From Manihot esculenta (Eukaryota > Streptophyta > Magnoliopsida > Malpighiales > Euphorbiaceae): 64,000 nucleotides of DNA. Positions 43,908 through 55,522 of this stretch are shown piece after piece; within the stretch, counting starts at the first letter, position 1; each line of letters starts with the position of its first letter. The stretch spans positions 3,958,110-4,022,109 of the forward strand of contig NC_035169.2 in NCBI RefSeq assembly GCF_001659605.2. The letters are read 5' to 3'. The translations under genes and the position numbers were made by a program. The notes beneath the pieces are model-generated. The model was not told the DNA's origin. It saw only the letters and a program-made list of their open reading frames with translations, and ran no database searches.

Positions 43908-46150
43908 TTCGTGCGTTGTAGGGACAGGACGAATTGTTAAATGTTGCATTAGAGTTTGATACCGCATTTTGGATAATGGTTTAGTCAGAATGTCAGCTAA
44001 TTGATCTTTAGAGCAAATAAACTGTAATTTGACTTCATTCTTTTGCACCTTATCACGAACGAAATGAAAATCGACTTCTAAGTGTTTCGTTCGAGCATGG
44101 AAAATAGGATTGATAGAAAGATATGTTGCGCCAATATTATCACATCACAAGTTAGGAGTTTTGGTGGAATGGAAAGTAATGTCACGCAACATTGACTGAA
44201 TCCAAGTTAATTCAGTGACAGCAAGACCAATAGCTCGATATTCAGCCTCTGTTGATGAACGAGCAACTGTTTGTTGTTTCTTGGAATTCCAAGATATGAG
44301 ATTTGTGCCCATGAAAATAGCATAACCTGTGGTAGACTTGCGATCATCAATGTCACTCGCCCAATCAGCATCAGTATATACATTCAAATCTGTATTTGCC
44401 GATTTGGAGATGTAAAGACCATGACCAACAGTGTGCTTGAGATACCTCAATATACGCTTAACCGAACACCAATTATCCTTAGTAGGTGCATGAAGAAACT
44501 GAGAAACCTTGTGAACTGAATAACATACCTCGGGTCGGGTTAAACTCAAGTATTGCAATCCACTTACTATACTCCGATATAACATGGGATCACTCATTGG
44601 GCGGCTTTGTATAGCAGGCATCTTATCTTTTGGAGTTACTGGTGTGGAGATTCCCTTGCAGTCTCCCATCTGTGCTTTGTGAAGCAAGTCAAGGATATAC
44701 TTTTGTTGAGTTAACAAAAGTCCATCAGCGGTCCAAGTTGCCTCCATACCAAGGAAATACTCCAATGTGCCCAAATCTTTCAACATGAACTCAGATTTGA
44801 GAGAGGAAATAATATGATTTAAAGTATAACTGCATGTACCGGTCATGATAATATCGTCCACATATACAAGGGTAAACAACTTGATATTGTTCTTGTCATA
44901 ACAAAATAGAGAGGAATCGGCAGGAAAGACTCGAAACCCTTGATTGATTAAGGCTGAGAACAGACGTTTATACCACTGACGTAGAGCTTGACGGAGACCG
45001 TATAGTGAATGGCGTAGACGATAAACATGATCTGGTTTAGATGTATCAGTAAAACTTGGAGGCTGTTCCATGTAAACTTCATCATCCAAATCTCCATGCA
45101 GAAAAGCATTAGAAACATCTAATTGTTTCACTAACCAACCATTTGAGACGGCTAAGGACAAAATTATTCGAATAGTAGTTGGTTTGACAACCGGTGAAAA
45201 GGTTTCAAAGTAATCAATGCCGGGACGTTGATGATATCCTTTAGCAACAAGGCGAGCCTTATATCTATCAATACTGCCATCAGATTTCTGTTTAACTCTG
45301 AACACCCATTTACAACCAACTATATTCTGTGCCTTGTCCCAAGGGACGAATTCCCAAGTTCCAGTTTGAATTAAAGTATTAAGCTCTTGAATCATGGCAT
45401 CACGCCAATTTGGATCTTTGACAGCTTGAGTATAGCAACTAGGTACTGAGAAAGAAGCAGTCACATTATTTAACTTTGGAGACCATGGAGTTTGCGGTTT
45501 GAGCTTGCCTGTTTGCTGTCTAGTCACCATGGAATGTGTTTTAACGTGCAAAGGAACAGGACAAAAATTTATCAGCTCGATTTGGTTAGTATTTAGTGAT
45601 ACGGTGCACTCAGGTGATGGGCTTGGTATGTGGGCCTGACTTGTGTCAGTTGTGGCGTCGTTTTGGGTAAGGGCTGGAGTAATGAAAGCAGCAGCATTTT
45701 GATTTCTAGGAGAGATTTGTAAGTTGCGTTTTGGAGCTGCTCCTAGGATACCAGGTTGTGTATTTGACAAAGGTGAAATGGGTGGTAATGGAATGGACGT
45801 AGGACTCACTTCAGCCACTGAGGTAGTGCCATTATCATCCAACTTCTTAAAAGGAAACTCCTGCTCAAAAAACAAGACATGGCGTGAGATAAAAAGACGA
45901 CCAGAAGAAATTTCGAGACAAGTATACCCTTTATGAAGTTTACTATAGCTAAGAAAAATACAACGAGAAGACTTAGGAGCAAGTTTGTGAGATGAATAAG
46001 GTTTCAACCAAGGATAACACAATGAACCAAACACACGCAATTCATCATAAGTAGGTTTCTCATGAAATAAAATTTCATAGGGAGTGCATTTGTTATTGGA
46101 TGAAGAGGGCAATCTATTTATTGTGTAGGTAGCAGTATTGAAGGCATAGG
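43908..46150 (-). pseudogene. copia RT and RNase H
   Basis: The main open stretch (44145-46112, 655 residues) covers the integrase C-terminus (CTPYEILFHEKPTYDELRVF), RT with WRDAMIQELNTLIQTGTWE, KARLVAKGYHQRPGIDY, QLDVSNAFLHGDLDDEVYM, catalytic YVDDIIMTG, and RNase H with DADWASDIDDRKSTTGYAI and SSTEAEYRA. After the stop at 44145-44147 the same frame continues with normal RNase H sequence (CDNIGATYLS, then DQLADILTKPL) to the LTR, so the stop is a TGG-to-TGA change. A second such stop lies upstream at 46150-46152. Confidence 0.88.
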
Positions 46151-46152
46151 TT

Positions 46153-47100
46153 CAGTAATTATAAGGAACTGAAGCATGATGTAATAGAGATCGGCCTAAC
46201 TCAACAATATGCCTATGCTTTCGTTCTGCATATCTATTTTGTTCAGGAGTGTGAGGACAAGAAACCCTTTGTGAAATCCCATGTTGTTTCAAGTAATTGG
46301 ACAAAGACTGAAATTCTCCCCCCCCCCCAATCCGATTGAAAGTTTTTGATAGGTAGTCCAAAATATTTTTCCACTAAATACCGAAATTGAACAAAGATAG
46401 ATAAGACATCAGATTTTTGTTTAAGAAAATATAACCAGCAATACTTACTAAAATGATCATAGAAAATCACATAATAACGAAAACCATCAACAGAAACAAT
46501 AGGGGCAGGACCCCAAACGTCAGAACAAATGAGTTCAAGAGGCTGTTTAGCACGATAAAGAGAATCGACAAACGGTAATTTATGTAATTTACTCACATTA
46601 CAAGCATGACAATGATGAAATTTATTACTAGAAACAAAAGAAATTTTATTAAATCTAAGAACATCATGAACAACTCGAAAATTTGCATGTCCTAGTCGCT
46701 CATGCCATAATGAAACTGTTGCTGGGAAAGCTTTTGGAGAGAATGACCGAACTTGCTGCAAAGGAAAGAGATAAAGGCCATTATCACTCGGGCCTTGATA
46801 TAATACCTGCTTCGTGGGGATATCCTTCACAAAATATTTGTCAGGAAAAAATTTAATTGAAGTATTATTTTGTGAGGTAAAAGCAGAAACTGACATTAAA
46901 TTGTTAGTGATAGCAGGTGAATAAAAGACATCATTCAAACGAAAATTATGACCATTAATAGAAGTAATTGAAGAACCACGAGATAAGACAGAAAGTGTTT
47001 TACCATTGGCAATTGTGAGAGCGGTGGCATCATTGACAGGAATAGGATGAGCTATAGTTTCCTGATTAGCTGCTAGATGATAATTTGCACTAGAGTCCAC
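46153..47100 (-). pseudogene. copia integrase, frameshifted in a poly-G run
   Basis: Protease/pre-integrase region, then zinc region (WHERLGHANF ... CHACNVSKLHKLPF) and integrase core (SDVWGPAPIVSVDGFRYYV). The frame breaks at a 12-base C run on the plus strand (about 46319-46330): sequence after FQSDWGG continues in another frame as EFQSLSNYLKQHGISQR. Expansion of the homopolymer is the simplest cause. Confidence 0.85.
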
Positions 47101-48039
47101 AGTCCAAACCTGAAGAGGTTCAGTTTGAGTTTTGGCTACATTGGCTTGAGGATTGGTGCGAGGTGAGGGACATTGTCTTGAAACATGTCCTGTGCTATTA
47201 CAATTAAAACATGTTAAAGTAGAAGTGTCACGACCAGAAGCATAACTAGACTACTTAAAATTGCGTCCTTGGTATGATGACTGTCCACCATGCCCACGGT
47301 AACCACGACCATGCCCTCTACTGCCTCACCCAGAATTTGCATAGTGAGTAGTAGCAAGAACGACATAAATAAGAGTGAGAGAATCAAACTTCAATTGGGA
47401 TTCTTCACTGAGTAGTAATGCATACAACTCGTCAAAAGTAATCTAAGTATTTTGTGCTTCTATAGCACGCGTAAAAGGACGATAATCCGAACCCAATCCT
47501 TTCAAAACATCGCACACAAGATTTTCCTCGGTAACAGATCCTTCTAATGCACAAAGCTGATCATAATACGATTTCGCTTTGCGCATGTAATTGTCAATCG
47601 AATCATTACCTCGCTGCAGATGCTTGAATTGTTTACGCAGCTGCTGAATTCGCGTTTTAGCACCGGCGGAATATATTACAGTGAGCTTGTCTCAGGCATC
47701 CTTGGCAGTGGTGCAACAAGTGATTTGATGAAGAATAGATTCAGAAATGGAACAATTGATCCAGGTACAAACGATCTGATCGTGACAGAACCAATCCATA
47801 AATGCGGGATTTGGTTCGCCAGTGGATAAAAACCAATCTGGTGTAATAACAGTACCATCGACATGAGAAGCCAATCTGTATCCATGAAGAAGAGGCATGA
47901 TTTGTGCATGCCATAGCAAATAATTAGCCGAAGTGAGTTTAATGGTGAGAAATTGAGTGACGTTTGGAATCTAAATATTGGGAATAGATGATGTGGAGTC
48001 GATAGTAGTTGAAACAAGAGATTGCTCAGTGTAGGCCAT
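47101..48039 (-). pseudogene. copia gag
   Basis: Starts at 48039 (MAYTEQSLVSTT). The gag region shows ANYLLWHAQIMPLL, a LTVIYSAGAKTRIQQLR motif and a CCHC knuckle (CFNCNSTGHVSRQC) near 47170-47215. It is in frame with the protease/integrase segment but broken by about five stop codons. Confidence 0.8.
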
Positions 48040-48118
48040 TACTGGTACGAACAGAAGGAAGAACAAGATGAGAAAAATGGAAAGGAAAAGAGAAGAATTT
48101 ACTGTAAAGCCTTTATAA

Positions 48119-48129
48119 CTCTGATACCA
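48119..48129 (-). promoter_or_regulatory. Primer binding site of the copia element
   Basis: TGGTATCAGAG on the minus strand abuts the 5' LTR. Confidence 0.88.
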
Positions 48130-48326
48130 TATAGAAGATTTATGGTATTGAGAATTCTATGTGTTCTTTGTATTTCTGTATAGAATACATTTATATAGTA
48201 TATACCAGTGGTTGAGTTGGATACAAATTGTATGAATAACAAATATTATCTCAACCAACTTTAAAGCTTATCGTAACTCTAAATCTTATCACAATTCTAA
48301 CCTTATCATGACTCTAAACCTTATCA
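48130..48326 (-). repeat. 5' LTR of the copia element
   Basis: A 197-bp LTR closely matching 43664-43896 apart from the missing short repeat units. Confidence 0.9.
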
Positions 48327-48331
48327 TAATC

Positions 48332-50696
48332 TAATAAAAATTTAAAAAATAAACTTGAGAAAAACTAATACAAATAAATTCTAGTTTAAAATATGATTCA
48401 TTTCAATGGTGAGAATTGATTATTAAAGTAAAGATAATATTTTTACTCATTTCAATAAATTCATTCTAATAAAAATAATATTTTTATTCATTTCAATAAA
48501 ATTTATTTCAATAAAAACGCTCTCACAATTAATTTATCGTAAATTAATTAAGAAATAATCACTAATTAATTTTAGTCAATATACAACTAAAAAATGTATA
48601 TTAGATTTAAATGTATATTAGATTTAATTTATTGAATGCCTGAAAAATTATAGAGATTTAATTTTAACCAAAATATCAAACTAAATGCTAAATTTAAGAT
48701 AAATTATGCAATTACTTAGCAGATTATATTAATCGTTACTCATACTTGAATAATTCAAGTAATTACAGACTCAAATATCTAAACTAATAATATATTTACC
48801 TTACTAATAACAAAGAACTTTATTAATCAATTAACAAAATAATAATAATAATAAAAGCTGCAAATATATAAATATTGAAGGAAACAAAGTTAACGATTAA
48901 ATTTAAATCTCATAATTCTTTAAAAAAATGAAAATTCAATCTATTTTCAATTAGAATTAAAAAATTCAACCACTTATAGCTGCTAGAAAGCATAAAAATC
49001 CGGAGAAAATTCGGTTAAAAATAGAGAATGAGTTGATATAAATAAAAGTGTACTTAAACAGTAAAATCATAGAAAAGTCTTACTCAAAATTCGCTTCTGA
49101 AAGAGATAAAATCTAAATTTTCCAACTAAAATAGAATGTTTATTCATTTCCTAATGAGAGAGAAGGTTTTCTAAACTTGTTGGATAACAATCTTATGATT
49201 TGAAGCTAAAAGTTTTTTAATGAGAAATCTCAAATTTTCCACATTAGTTGTATTTATGCGGCTATTTGGAGCCTTACTGTTATGTGTTCCGCATTACTTG
49301 TTCAGAGACTTAAGCAAAGTACATAATCAGTTTCTATTTTTTTGAATTTAACTATCTTTACCACCTTTCACCGTTGTATGAAATCCAAAAAATTATTCAA
49401 AATAAATAATATTTAAATTTTATTTAACTAAATATTTAATTAAAATATATGCAGAATATATTTCTTATCAATGTTATATAAATATTTATTTTCTTGATTG
49501 AATTCAGAGGCGAAGATGATAAATAAAAATAAAATATATTGAAATAGGTGGAGTAATTTTAGAATATAAACGTTGTATATACAATCTAATAATATTATAA
49601 CATTTGAAATAAAAATATAAATTAAAAAAAGAAAATAAAAATTATAATTTTAAATAAATAAAAATATGACATCTTTATACATGTGAGTTTCACAATTTTT
49701 CGAGAGTAATTTTAAATACCTATTTAGATATATATACTCTTTCAATGAATAAACTATATATTAATTAAAATTATAATAAAATTTGTATTTTAATTAATTT
49801 AAAATTAATAAAATTTTATTTAATGGATGGACATATATTCTAGGAGACCACCTCGTCCGACAGCTCGATGATGACCCATGGTAGGGAAGAAAAGTGATGT
49901 GGTGTATGGAAAGATAACAACCATACACTCCCAATAAATTTGGAAAAGGTTGGATTTGTTGGCCCTCTGTTTCATGCATATAATAATACTGAAAAGGAAA
50001 CAAGAAGCATAAACAAATAACAAGTAAAATTGATAGAATACCAAAGATAATTAATAAGCCGAAAATAAAGAAAGACCCGGCCTCGATCGTGAAGAATTGG
50101 ACCCCAATGTTGTTGGGCTTCAATGGTTTCTATAGCAGGATTAGGGATGACAATAAGTTAGGTTTTTTTCAAGTATTCGACTGAATTTTTGTGGAATGAA
50201 TTTACGGATTTAAAATAATTTCAAATTTAAATATTAATTTTCTTTCTCTCTTCTTCATGATTACTAGGGATTTTCTCTCCTTTTCTTTCCATTTTTCTGT
50301 TTCTTTCGCCATTCCTTTTTTGGGCAAATACAACACTTCAGGAATATTTTATCCTCTTTTTCTCTGTCACTTTGTTGCGCTTAGTGTTCTAAATTTAGGA
50401 GATGAGATATGGGATTTTATCTGTATTCTTAAAGGTTATTAGTTTAGCAGTTCTAAAACGAGAATAGGTTTTGTCTCTGTCCCCTCTGTTTTCATTGGGT
50501 TTTGTTTTTGTAACTTGATTGAATTCTGCAAAGCTGGAATTCCGTTGGTGGAGCTTTTCTGAGGTTGATTGTTAGTTCACAATCCTGAATCCTCCCCTCC
50601 TTCATAATGGGTTTGATCCCATTTGCAGTGCCTTGCACCCAATTGGATGTGTTTGCTCATTCATTGTGGTTTAAACAATCGTAGCAAGGGGGAAAA
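48332..50696. other. AT-rich spacer
   Basis: Mostly AT-rich and non-coding. A 109-residue open frame at 49794-50123 (minus) has a hydrophobic stretch (FFIFGLLIIFGILSILLVI) but no recognised domain. Around 50230-50700 base composition becomes more balanced and resembles a 5' leader or promoter, but no gene can be assigned. Confidence 0.45.
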
Positions 50697-50760
50697 ATGG
50701 CATCTTCTCAGGTTGAGATTGCTTCTTCTTCGCTGTTTGGCTGTATCTTGAAGGTCCTTC
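50697..50760 (+). other. Exon-like ATG segment of unknown origin
   Basis: ATG in good context followed by MASSQVEIASSSLFGCILK, then GTCCTT as a possible donor. The composition is coding-like, but it is directly followed by copia leader sequence and no continuation exon was found. It may be a displaced first exon or part of a copia LTR. Confidence 0.25.
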
Positions 50761-52557
50761 CATAATATTGATATTGTATCAGTGCAATTGCTTCAAAAAT
50801 TTTCTTTCTCCTGTTCCGAGTCTTATTTCCTTTGTTCCAGGTCTTCTCTCATTCGAGAAAGAAAATCGTTCTCTATCTCGAGTTCTCTCTTTTGAGAAAG
50901 AAAACCTGTTCCCGAGATTTTTCTCATTTGTCCTCCGTGTTTTTTTTCTTTCGTTCTGAAAATTTTTCATCACAAAGTTTCTCTCATCAATTCTGAGTAT
51001 ATTTCTTTAGTTTCAAAATTTTTTCTTGCGAAGTTTCTCTAATCCATCTCGAGAGTTTTTTTTTATTATGAGTTCTTTTATTTCCATCGCAAAAGTTTTT
51101 CTTTCACTTGAAGTTTCTTTTCAAGAGTTCTTTTCTTTTTCTTTCCTTATCTTCTGCTTTTATCCATAGCTGTTGAATCATCTCCTACTAAGAACACAAA
51201 TTCGAATACAAATTTGAATAGTAATTATTTCACTAATCCTTCAAATCCATATTTTCTTCATCCGAATGAAAATTTGATATTAGTTTTGGTGTCTCCAGTC
51301 CTTTCTGTTCTGATCTATCACCCTTTGAAAGCAATAAAAATAACATTACAATCCAAAAATAAGATTAGATTCATCGATGAAAGTCTAAGAAACTAGTAAA
51401 AGGCGATTCTATATTTGCTGTGTGGGATAGACGCAACACTATGGTTCTTTCATGGATAACAAGATCTCTTTCTCAGTCAATTGATCAAAGTATAATTTAG
51501 ATCGATAGTGCTGCCGATGCATGGAAAGATCTACAAGATCGCTTCTTACAAGGTGACATGTTCCGAATCTCTGACTTACAAGAAGAAATTTACAATTTCA
51601 AATAAGGTGATCTATCTGTTATCGATTATTTTACTCATTTTAAAAGTCTATGGAATGAGTTAGATAATTTCAAATCTATGCCACAATGTGTCTGTTTAAA
51701 TTCTTGCAATTGCGATGCTCTTAAGACTCTGAAAACGCATAAATAGAATGACTATGTCATTCGTTTCTTGAAAGGTCTTAATGATTTCTTTAGTCATGCC
51801 AGATCTCAGATTATGATGATGGATTTCTTACCATCCATCAATAAGACTTTCTCTCTTATGGTACAACAAGAGAGACAGTTGAATCTAAGGCTAATTGCTG
51901 AACTAGAGCCCTTACTGTTAAATCTTTTTAAAGTCTGCTACAGAAATCCTCTTATAGGTGAGGTGTCACAGTTTCAGATTTTAGCACTTGCTTGAAATTG
52001 TGTGACACTTAGTTTGAAATCTTTTCAAATCAAGTCAGCCTGAATAATCACCTAAGAATCAGTAATAACAAGCAATCATGTTACCCGAGATTATAAAAGC
52101 AAACAGTGAAGCTAACAAGCAACACATACTCATAAGCCTCACAAGAGTCATCGAAGAAACAATTAGACATGAGAATTCATGAACATGCTACTTATTTTAT
52201 TTTAGGGGCAAAATAGTATTTATATATTATCAGCAATACTATTGTTACAATAATTCTCACCTAGGGGTGAGCACTGTTCGGTTCAAACCGAAATAACCGA
52301 CCGAACCGATTTAATTTAATAATTTAGTTCGGTTTTAAAATAAAATCGGTTCGATTCGGTTTTAATTTTTAAAAATTTCGGATTGATCGGTTCGGTTCGG
52401 TTTTAGAGTCAAAATAGTTCGGTCGAACCGAACCGACCGATTTTAATCTTAAACGCAGCGTTTTATTAGGGTTATATCAATTCACTTTCCATCCCACGTC
52501 CTTCTTCACGCGGCGTATACCTTCACCCCTATCTCTCAGACCAAATCCCTAATCTGA

Positions 52558-52859
52558 AATCTCCATCCTTCGCATCTTCAGTCCCGTAGCCACAGCCACA
52601 CACCCCAGCCGCCAGTCCCACAGCCACCCACCGGCCACCGGCCACCCACCCACTCGCCACCAGAGTCTCTTCTCTCCATCCTTTGCCGCTTCAGTCCCGC
52701 AGCCACGGCCTCCCACCCACCCAATCGCCAGCCCCACAGCCACCCACCGGCCACCCACCCTGCCACCCACTCGCCAAAGCCAGAGTCTCTTCTCTCCATC
52801 CTTCGCGTCTCTCTCTCACGGCCATCGCTCGCCTCTCTCTCTCACGGCCATCGCTCGCC
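52558..52859. repeat. Tandem duplications inside the Pack-hAT
   Basis: A unit of about 115-120 bp starting near CTCCATCCTTCGCATCTTCAG is present twice with a partial third start near 52794, rich in CCACCCACC runs. It is followed by two copies of a 26-bp unit containing CACGGCCATCGCTCGCC (52808-52859). The open frames read through it are low-complexity and not supported as genes. Confidence 0.75.
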
Positions 52860-52871
52860 AGACTCTTTTCG

Positions 52872-53325
52872 TCAACAGTCGCCATGACTGTGCTTGTCGT
52901 TGTTGAGATGTTTAATGCTTTGAACAATCTCAGTGAAAATCAATCACTTTTGTGAGTGCCATCTTTGATTGAGAATTCCTGCATATTTAATGCCTTTTCA
53001 GATGCCATTAAATTTGTGTTTCACTTTCAGTGGATTTTTGTCCCTTTTCTTAGTGTTATCCCTCCCTGGAGTAATTTATGGCTTGTTACTTCCATCATCC
53101 TGACTATGCTGTTTTACATACTAATTCTGTATGTGCATCCACTCTCTGTTCTGTTCTCTGTAAGTTGTTTTCCTTTTTCCTTTTTCTTTCATCTTGTTTA
53201 CTATTTCTCTTGAGAAATACTTTATCCACTGTCATGAGGCACTTGTTGAAAGATGAAATATATTGTTGCAGGTAACACCATTGTCTTGGGCTGAGTGGAC
53301 TGTTGTTCTATATCTTTCATTCCCT
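52872..53325 (+). pseudogene. ECA3: Captured ER-type Ca2+-ATPase fragment (ECA3-like, three exons)
   Basis: Three exons with GT-AG introns: 52872-52951 (TVAMTVLVVVEMFNALNNLS), 53054-53159 (VIPPWSNLWLV, then LYVHPLSVLFS) and 53272-53325 (VTPLSWAEWTVVLYLSFP). Together they give 80 codons in one frame with matching phases. This is the C-terminal membrane part of P-type IIA (SERCA/ECA) pumps, and the wording is closest to plant ECA3. The catalytic domains, the rest of the gene and the natural end are absent, and exon 3 runs into a GTATGA donor and then unrelated sequence, so it cannot be a pump. Intron retention shows capture from genomic DNA. Confidence 0.78.
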
Positions 53326-54983
53326 GTATGAAGTGAATCTTCACCCTCTCAGTTTACTAAACTGTCAATTAATTTATATATTATCATTCATGATTCAGTT
53401 ATTTTATTTGGTGCAATATCTTTTTTCAAGAAGATATCTTTGAATCGAAAAAGTTGAATGCTACTTTCCCTCGACAAGGTTTGTCTGTTAGTTTCTTTCA
53501 AAAATACTTCGGAGGCTTAAGTTTTTTGACTTGCGTTTTACCCTATCTAGATTTTTACTGGTCTTCACCTTTTTTCTGCTTTTGAGTACTATTTTTCTAA
53601 TTATTTTGGTACTATGTTGCATTAATAAAATTGTTGGAAACTAGGCTCACCTGAAATTTTGAGTTTCTAATTTTTCTAACTCAAAAATCGATTTCGAACC
53701 GAACCGAACCAGTTCAGTTCGGTTCGATTCGGTTTTCCATCTTATTTGGTTCGGTTCGGTTTACAATTTGAAATAATTTGGTTAAATCGGTTTTGGCCGG
53801 TTTGATTCAGTACCGAACCGAACCGACCGATGCACACCCCTATTCTCACCTCCTTGTAGACAGGGGGCGGTCAACAAGGAGTGGAGGCACAACTCAGGAA
53901 TTTCATAGGCCTACGGTAGCCAATTGGGTCCAGCCTTCACTAGCGGCCAACTAGTCATTTCCCCTTAAAGAGCCTTAGAAACAAATAGGCTTATGACAGG
54001 AGGAGATATCAACATCTTTCATATGACACACCCCCAAAAATAAATACACAAAAAGGTATTACAATGAATTGTCTCAACCCTTAACTTCCTACTAATTTAT
54101 ACTAATTTATTCCAATATTGCTTCATAGAAATTCTAATGTTGAAAAATTACAGTTTTAATCCCTGAAAACTCTATGACCTTGACACGAGGCATGGTTATT
54201 CCTCCTTTTAATCGTGATCATAAAAAATTTGCTTTTCAGTTCAAAATTAAGATCTGCACTTTTTATCGTAGAATGAGATATATTGAGAAAACTTGTTAGC
54301 GTAAATATGGTTTTCCTCCTGGTTTTAAGATTAAGAATAATTTGTTGTTGGTATTACTAACCTTTGTGCAGAGAAGGTTGAGACTAAACCTAGTACTGGT
54401 TCTGTTCCATCTCATACTGAGCATTCGGTACTGATCTTCACACAATATTAACGAATGCTCGCTAGTTCTATTCTATCTTATACTGAGCATTCAGTACTAG
54501 TCTTCACACCTGATCAACATCAATAATTGCTCGCCCTAATTCAACATGAGAAGTTTCAACAGGAGATACACAGTGCAAATCAAGTTGGCACATCTGTCTC
54601 AGCACAACTTCTTGTTCTAACTCAATAGGTAATTCCTCTTTAATTTTTTCTTATGCATTGCAAACTGAATCCCTTAATAATTCTATTGCAGGAGCTAGTT
54701 CGACAAGTTTGGTTCTAGCTACAATGAAATCCCATCATCAGTTGCTAAAGAACCACTAAAACAATTTGATGTAATTGACTCTGATGCGAATGAGGAACCA
54801 ATGGCAGATTGTGACTCAACTGCATAGAGTTCATGTTCGTCGGTGAATTTCAAGAACTCAAATGTAGGAGAGAATGAAAGAGTTAGAATTGCAGATGAGA
54901 CCACTGATCATGAATAGGGGAGTAGTGTTGGCGACCCACCATCGCGCAGACATTCTTACTTCTCTGATCAGGTAGAGGTGAAA

Positions 54984-55517
54984 TGTAACATTCACCTATT
55001 AGCTTGTGGGAAAGCATTCCACATCGATGGATTACGGCAATTCTGAATTGTATATAATAACTAGCACGAAACTACTAAATAATTTGGGTTAACCATTTTG
55101 GACCAAGTGGAAAGTGGGTCCAAAAATTATTTGGGTCGGACTGTTTCAATTAGTATCAGAGTCACTCTGGATCAGACAAATTGTGCGGAGCTAGTGGACC
55201 AACGAGGAAAGGGCTACCCGTGTGAGACGAGGTGGAGCTATCCGAGGTACTAGCGAACCATAATACCCAAAGGTCCGGTCCTCGTTTAGTAATTGTATTC
55301 GTCCAGTTGCGACGAGAACGTTACAAATTTAGCAGGGGAGAGTGTAACATTCACCTGCTAGCTTGTGGGAAAGCGTTCCACAACGGTGGATTACGGCAAT
55401 TTCGAATTGTATATAATAGCTAGCACGAAATTACTAAATAACTTGAGTTAACCATTTTAGGCCAAGTAAAAAGTGAATCCAAAAGTTATTTGGACCAGTT
55501 TGAGCCGAACTGTTTCA
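54984..55517 (+). mobile_element. TRIM retroelement 2
   Basis: A 534-bp non-coding element. LTR 1 (54984-55148, 165 bp) and LTR 2 (55343-55517, 175 bp) both start TGTAACATTCACCT and end ACTGTTTCA. A primer site TAGTATCAGAGTC (55151-55163) follows LTR 1 and a polypurine tract GCAGGGGAGAG (55332-55342) precedes LTR 2. Perfect target duplication TGAAA (54979-54983 and 55518-55522). The internal ~195 bp encode nothing. Confidence 0.88.
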
Positions 55518-55522
55518 TGAAA

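Larger units (their letters stand above)
43664..48326 (-). mobile_element. Ty1/copia retrotransposon, near complete
   Basis: A 4,663-bp minus-strand element with two LTRs (43664-43896 and 48130-48326), a primer site, a polypurine tract and a full set of copia domains in the order gag, protease, integrase, RT, RNase H. Perfect target duplication TAATC (43659-43663 and 48327-48331). Several TGG-to-TGA stops and one homopolymer frameshift disable it. It inserted in the duplicated UGT unit about 1.1 kb upstream of UGT copy 2. Confidence 0.92.
52262..53842 (+). mobile_element. Pack-hAT: hAT-type element carrying captured gene fragments
   Basis: A 1,581-bp element with 12-bp terminal inverted repeats (TAGGGGTGAGCA at the left, TAGGGGTGTGCA at the right on the opposite strand) and a perfect 8-bp target duplication TTCTCACC (52254-52261 and 53843-53850), the size made by hAT transposases. 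Each subterminal region (about 170 bp) is packed with CGGTTCGGTT-type motifs in both orientations. No transposase is present. The interior holds a GC-rich leader-like part (about 52440-52860, with a ~115-120-bp tandem duplication) and an ECA3-like Ca2+-ATPase gene fragment (52872-53325) with introns. Confidence 0.85.
51964..54185. mobile_element. Probable solo LTR with a nested hAT element
   Basis: An insertion in the copia gag remnant, beginning TGTCACAGTTTCAG and ending CCTTGACA, flanked by TGAGG (51959-51963) and CGAGG (54186-54190). Without the nested hAT element it would be about 630 bp, non-coding, with TG...CA ends, which fits a solo LTR. One of five duplicated bases differs (C/T). Confidence 0.5.
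50768..54983 (+). mobile_element. Degenerate Ty1/copia gag region with nested insertions
   Basis: A plus-strand copia remnant. A primer-like GATATTGTATCAGTGC lies near 50770, followed by a CT-rich leader. Gag starts near 51214 (FLHPNENLILVLVSPVLS), continues AVWDRRNTMVLSWITRSLSQ and RISDLQEEIYNFK, and reaches about 51963. After an insertion (51964-54185) it resumes with a zinc knuckle-like region (RRMRYIEKTC, then KYGFPPGFKIKNN) near 54230-54350 and linker sequence (VFTPDQHQQ...) to about 54980. Multiple stops; no RT is left. Confidence 0.65.

Noticed and set aside
49794..50123. 109-residue minus-strand frame with a hydrophobic stretch; its 3' part vaguely recalls the start of an R2R3-MYB (MGHH..., RWSP)
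   Set aside because: The MYB resemblance is only a few residues in conflicting frames and there is no MYB repeat behind it. No family recognised.
52549..52955. Overlapping Gly/Val/Trp-rich or Ser/Pro-rich open frames on both strands in the Pack-hAT
   Set aside because: Low-complexity frames through CCACC-type tandem repeats; only the downstream ECA3 exons have homology-like sequence.
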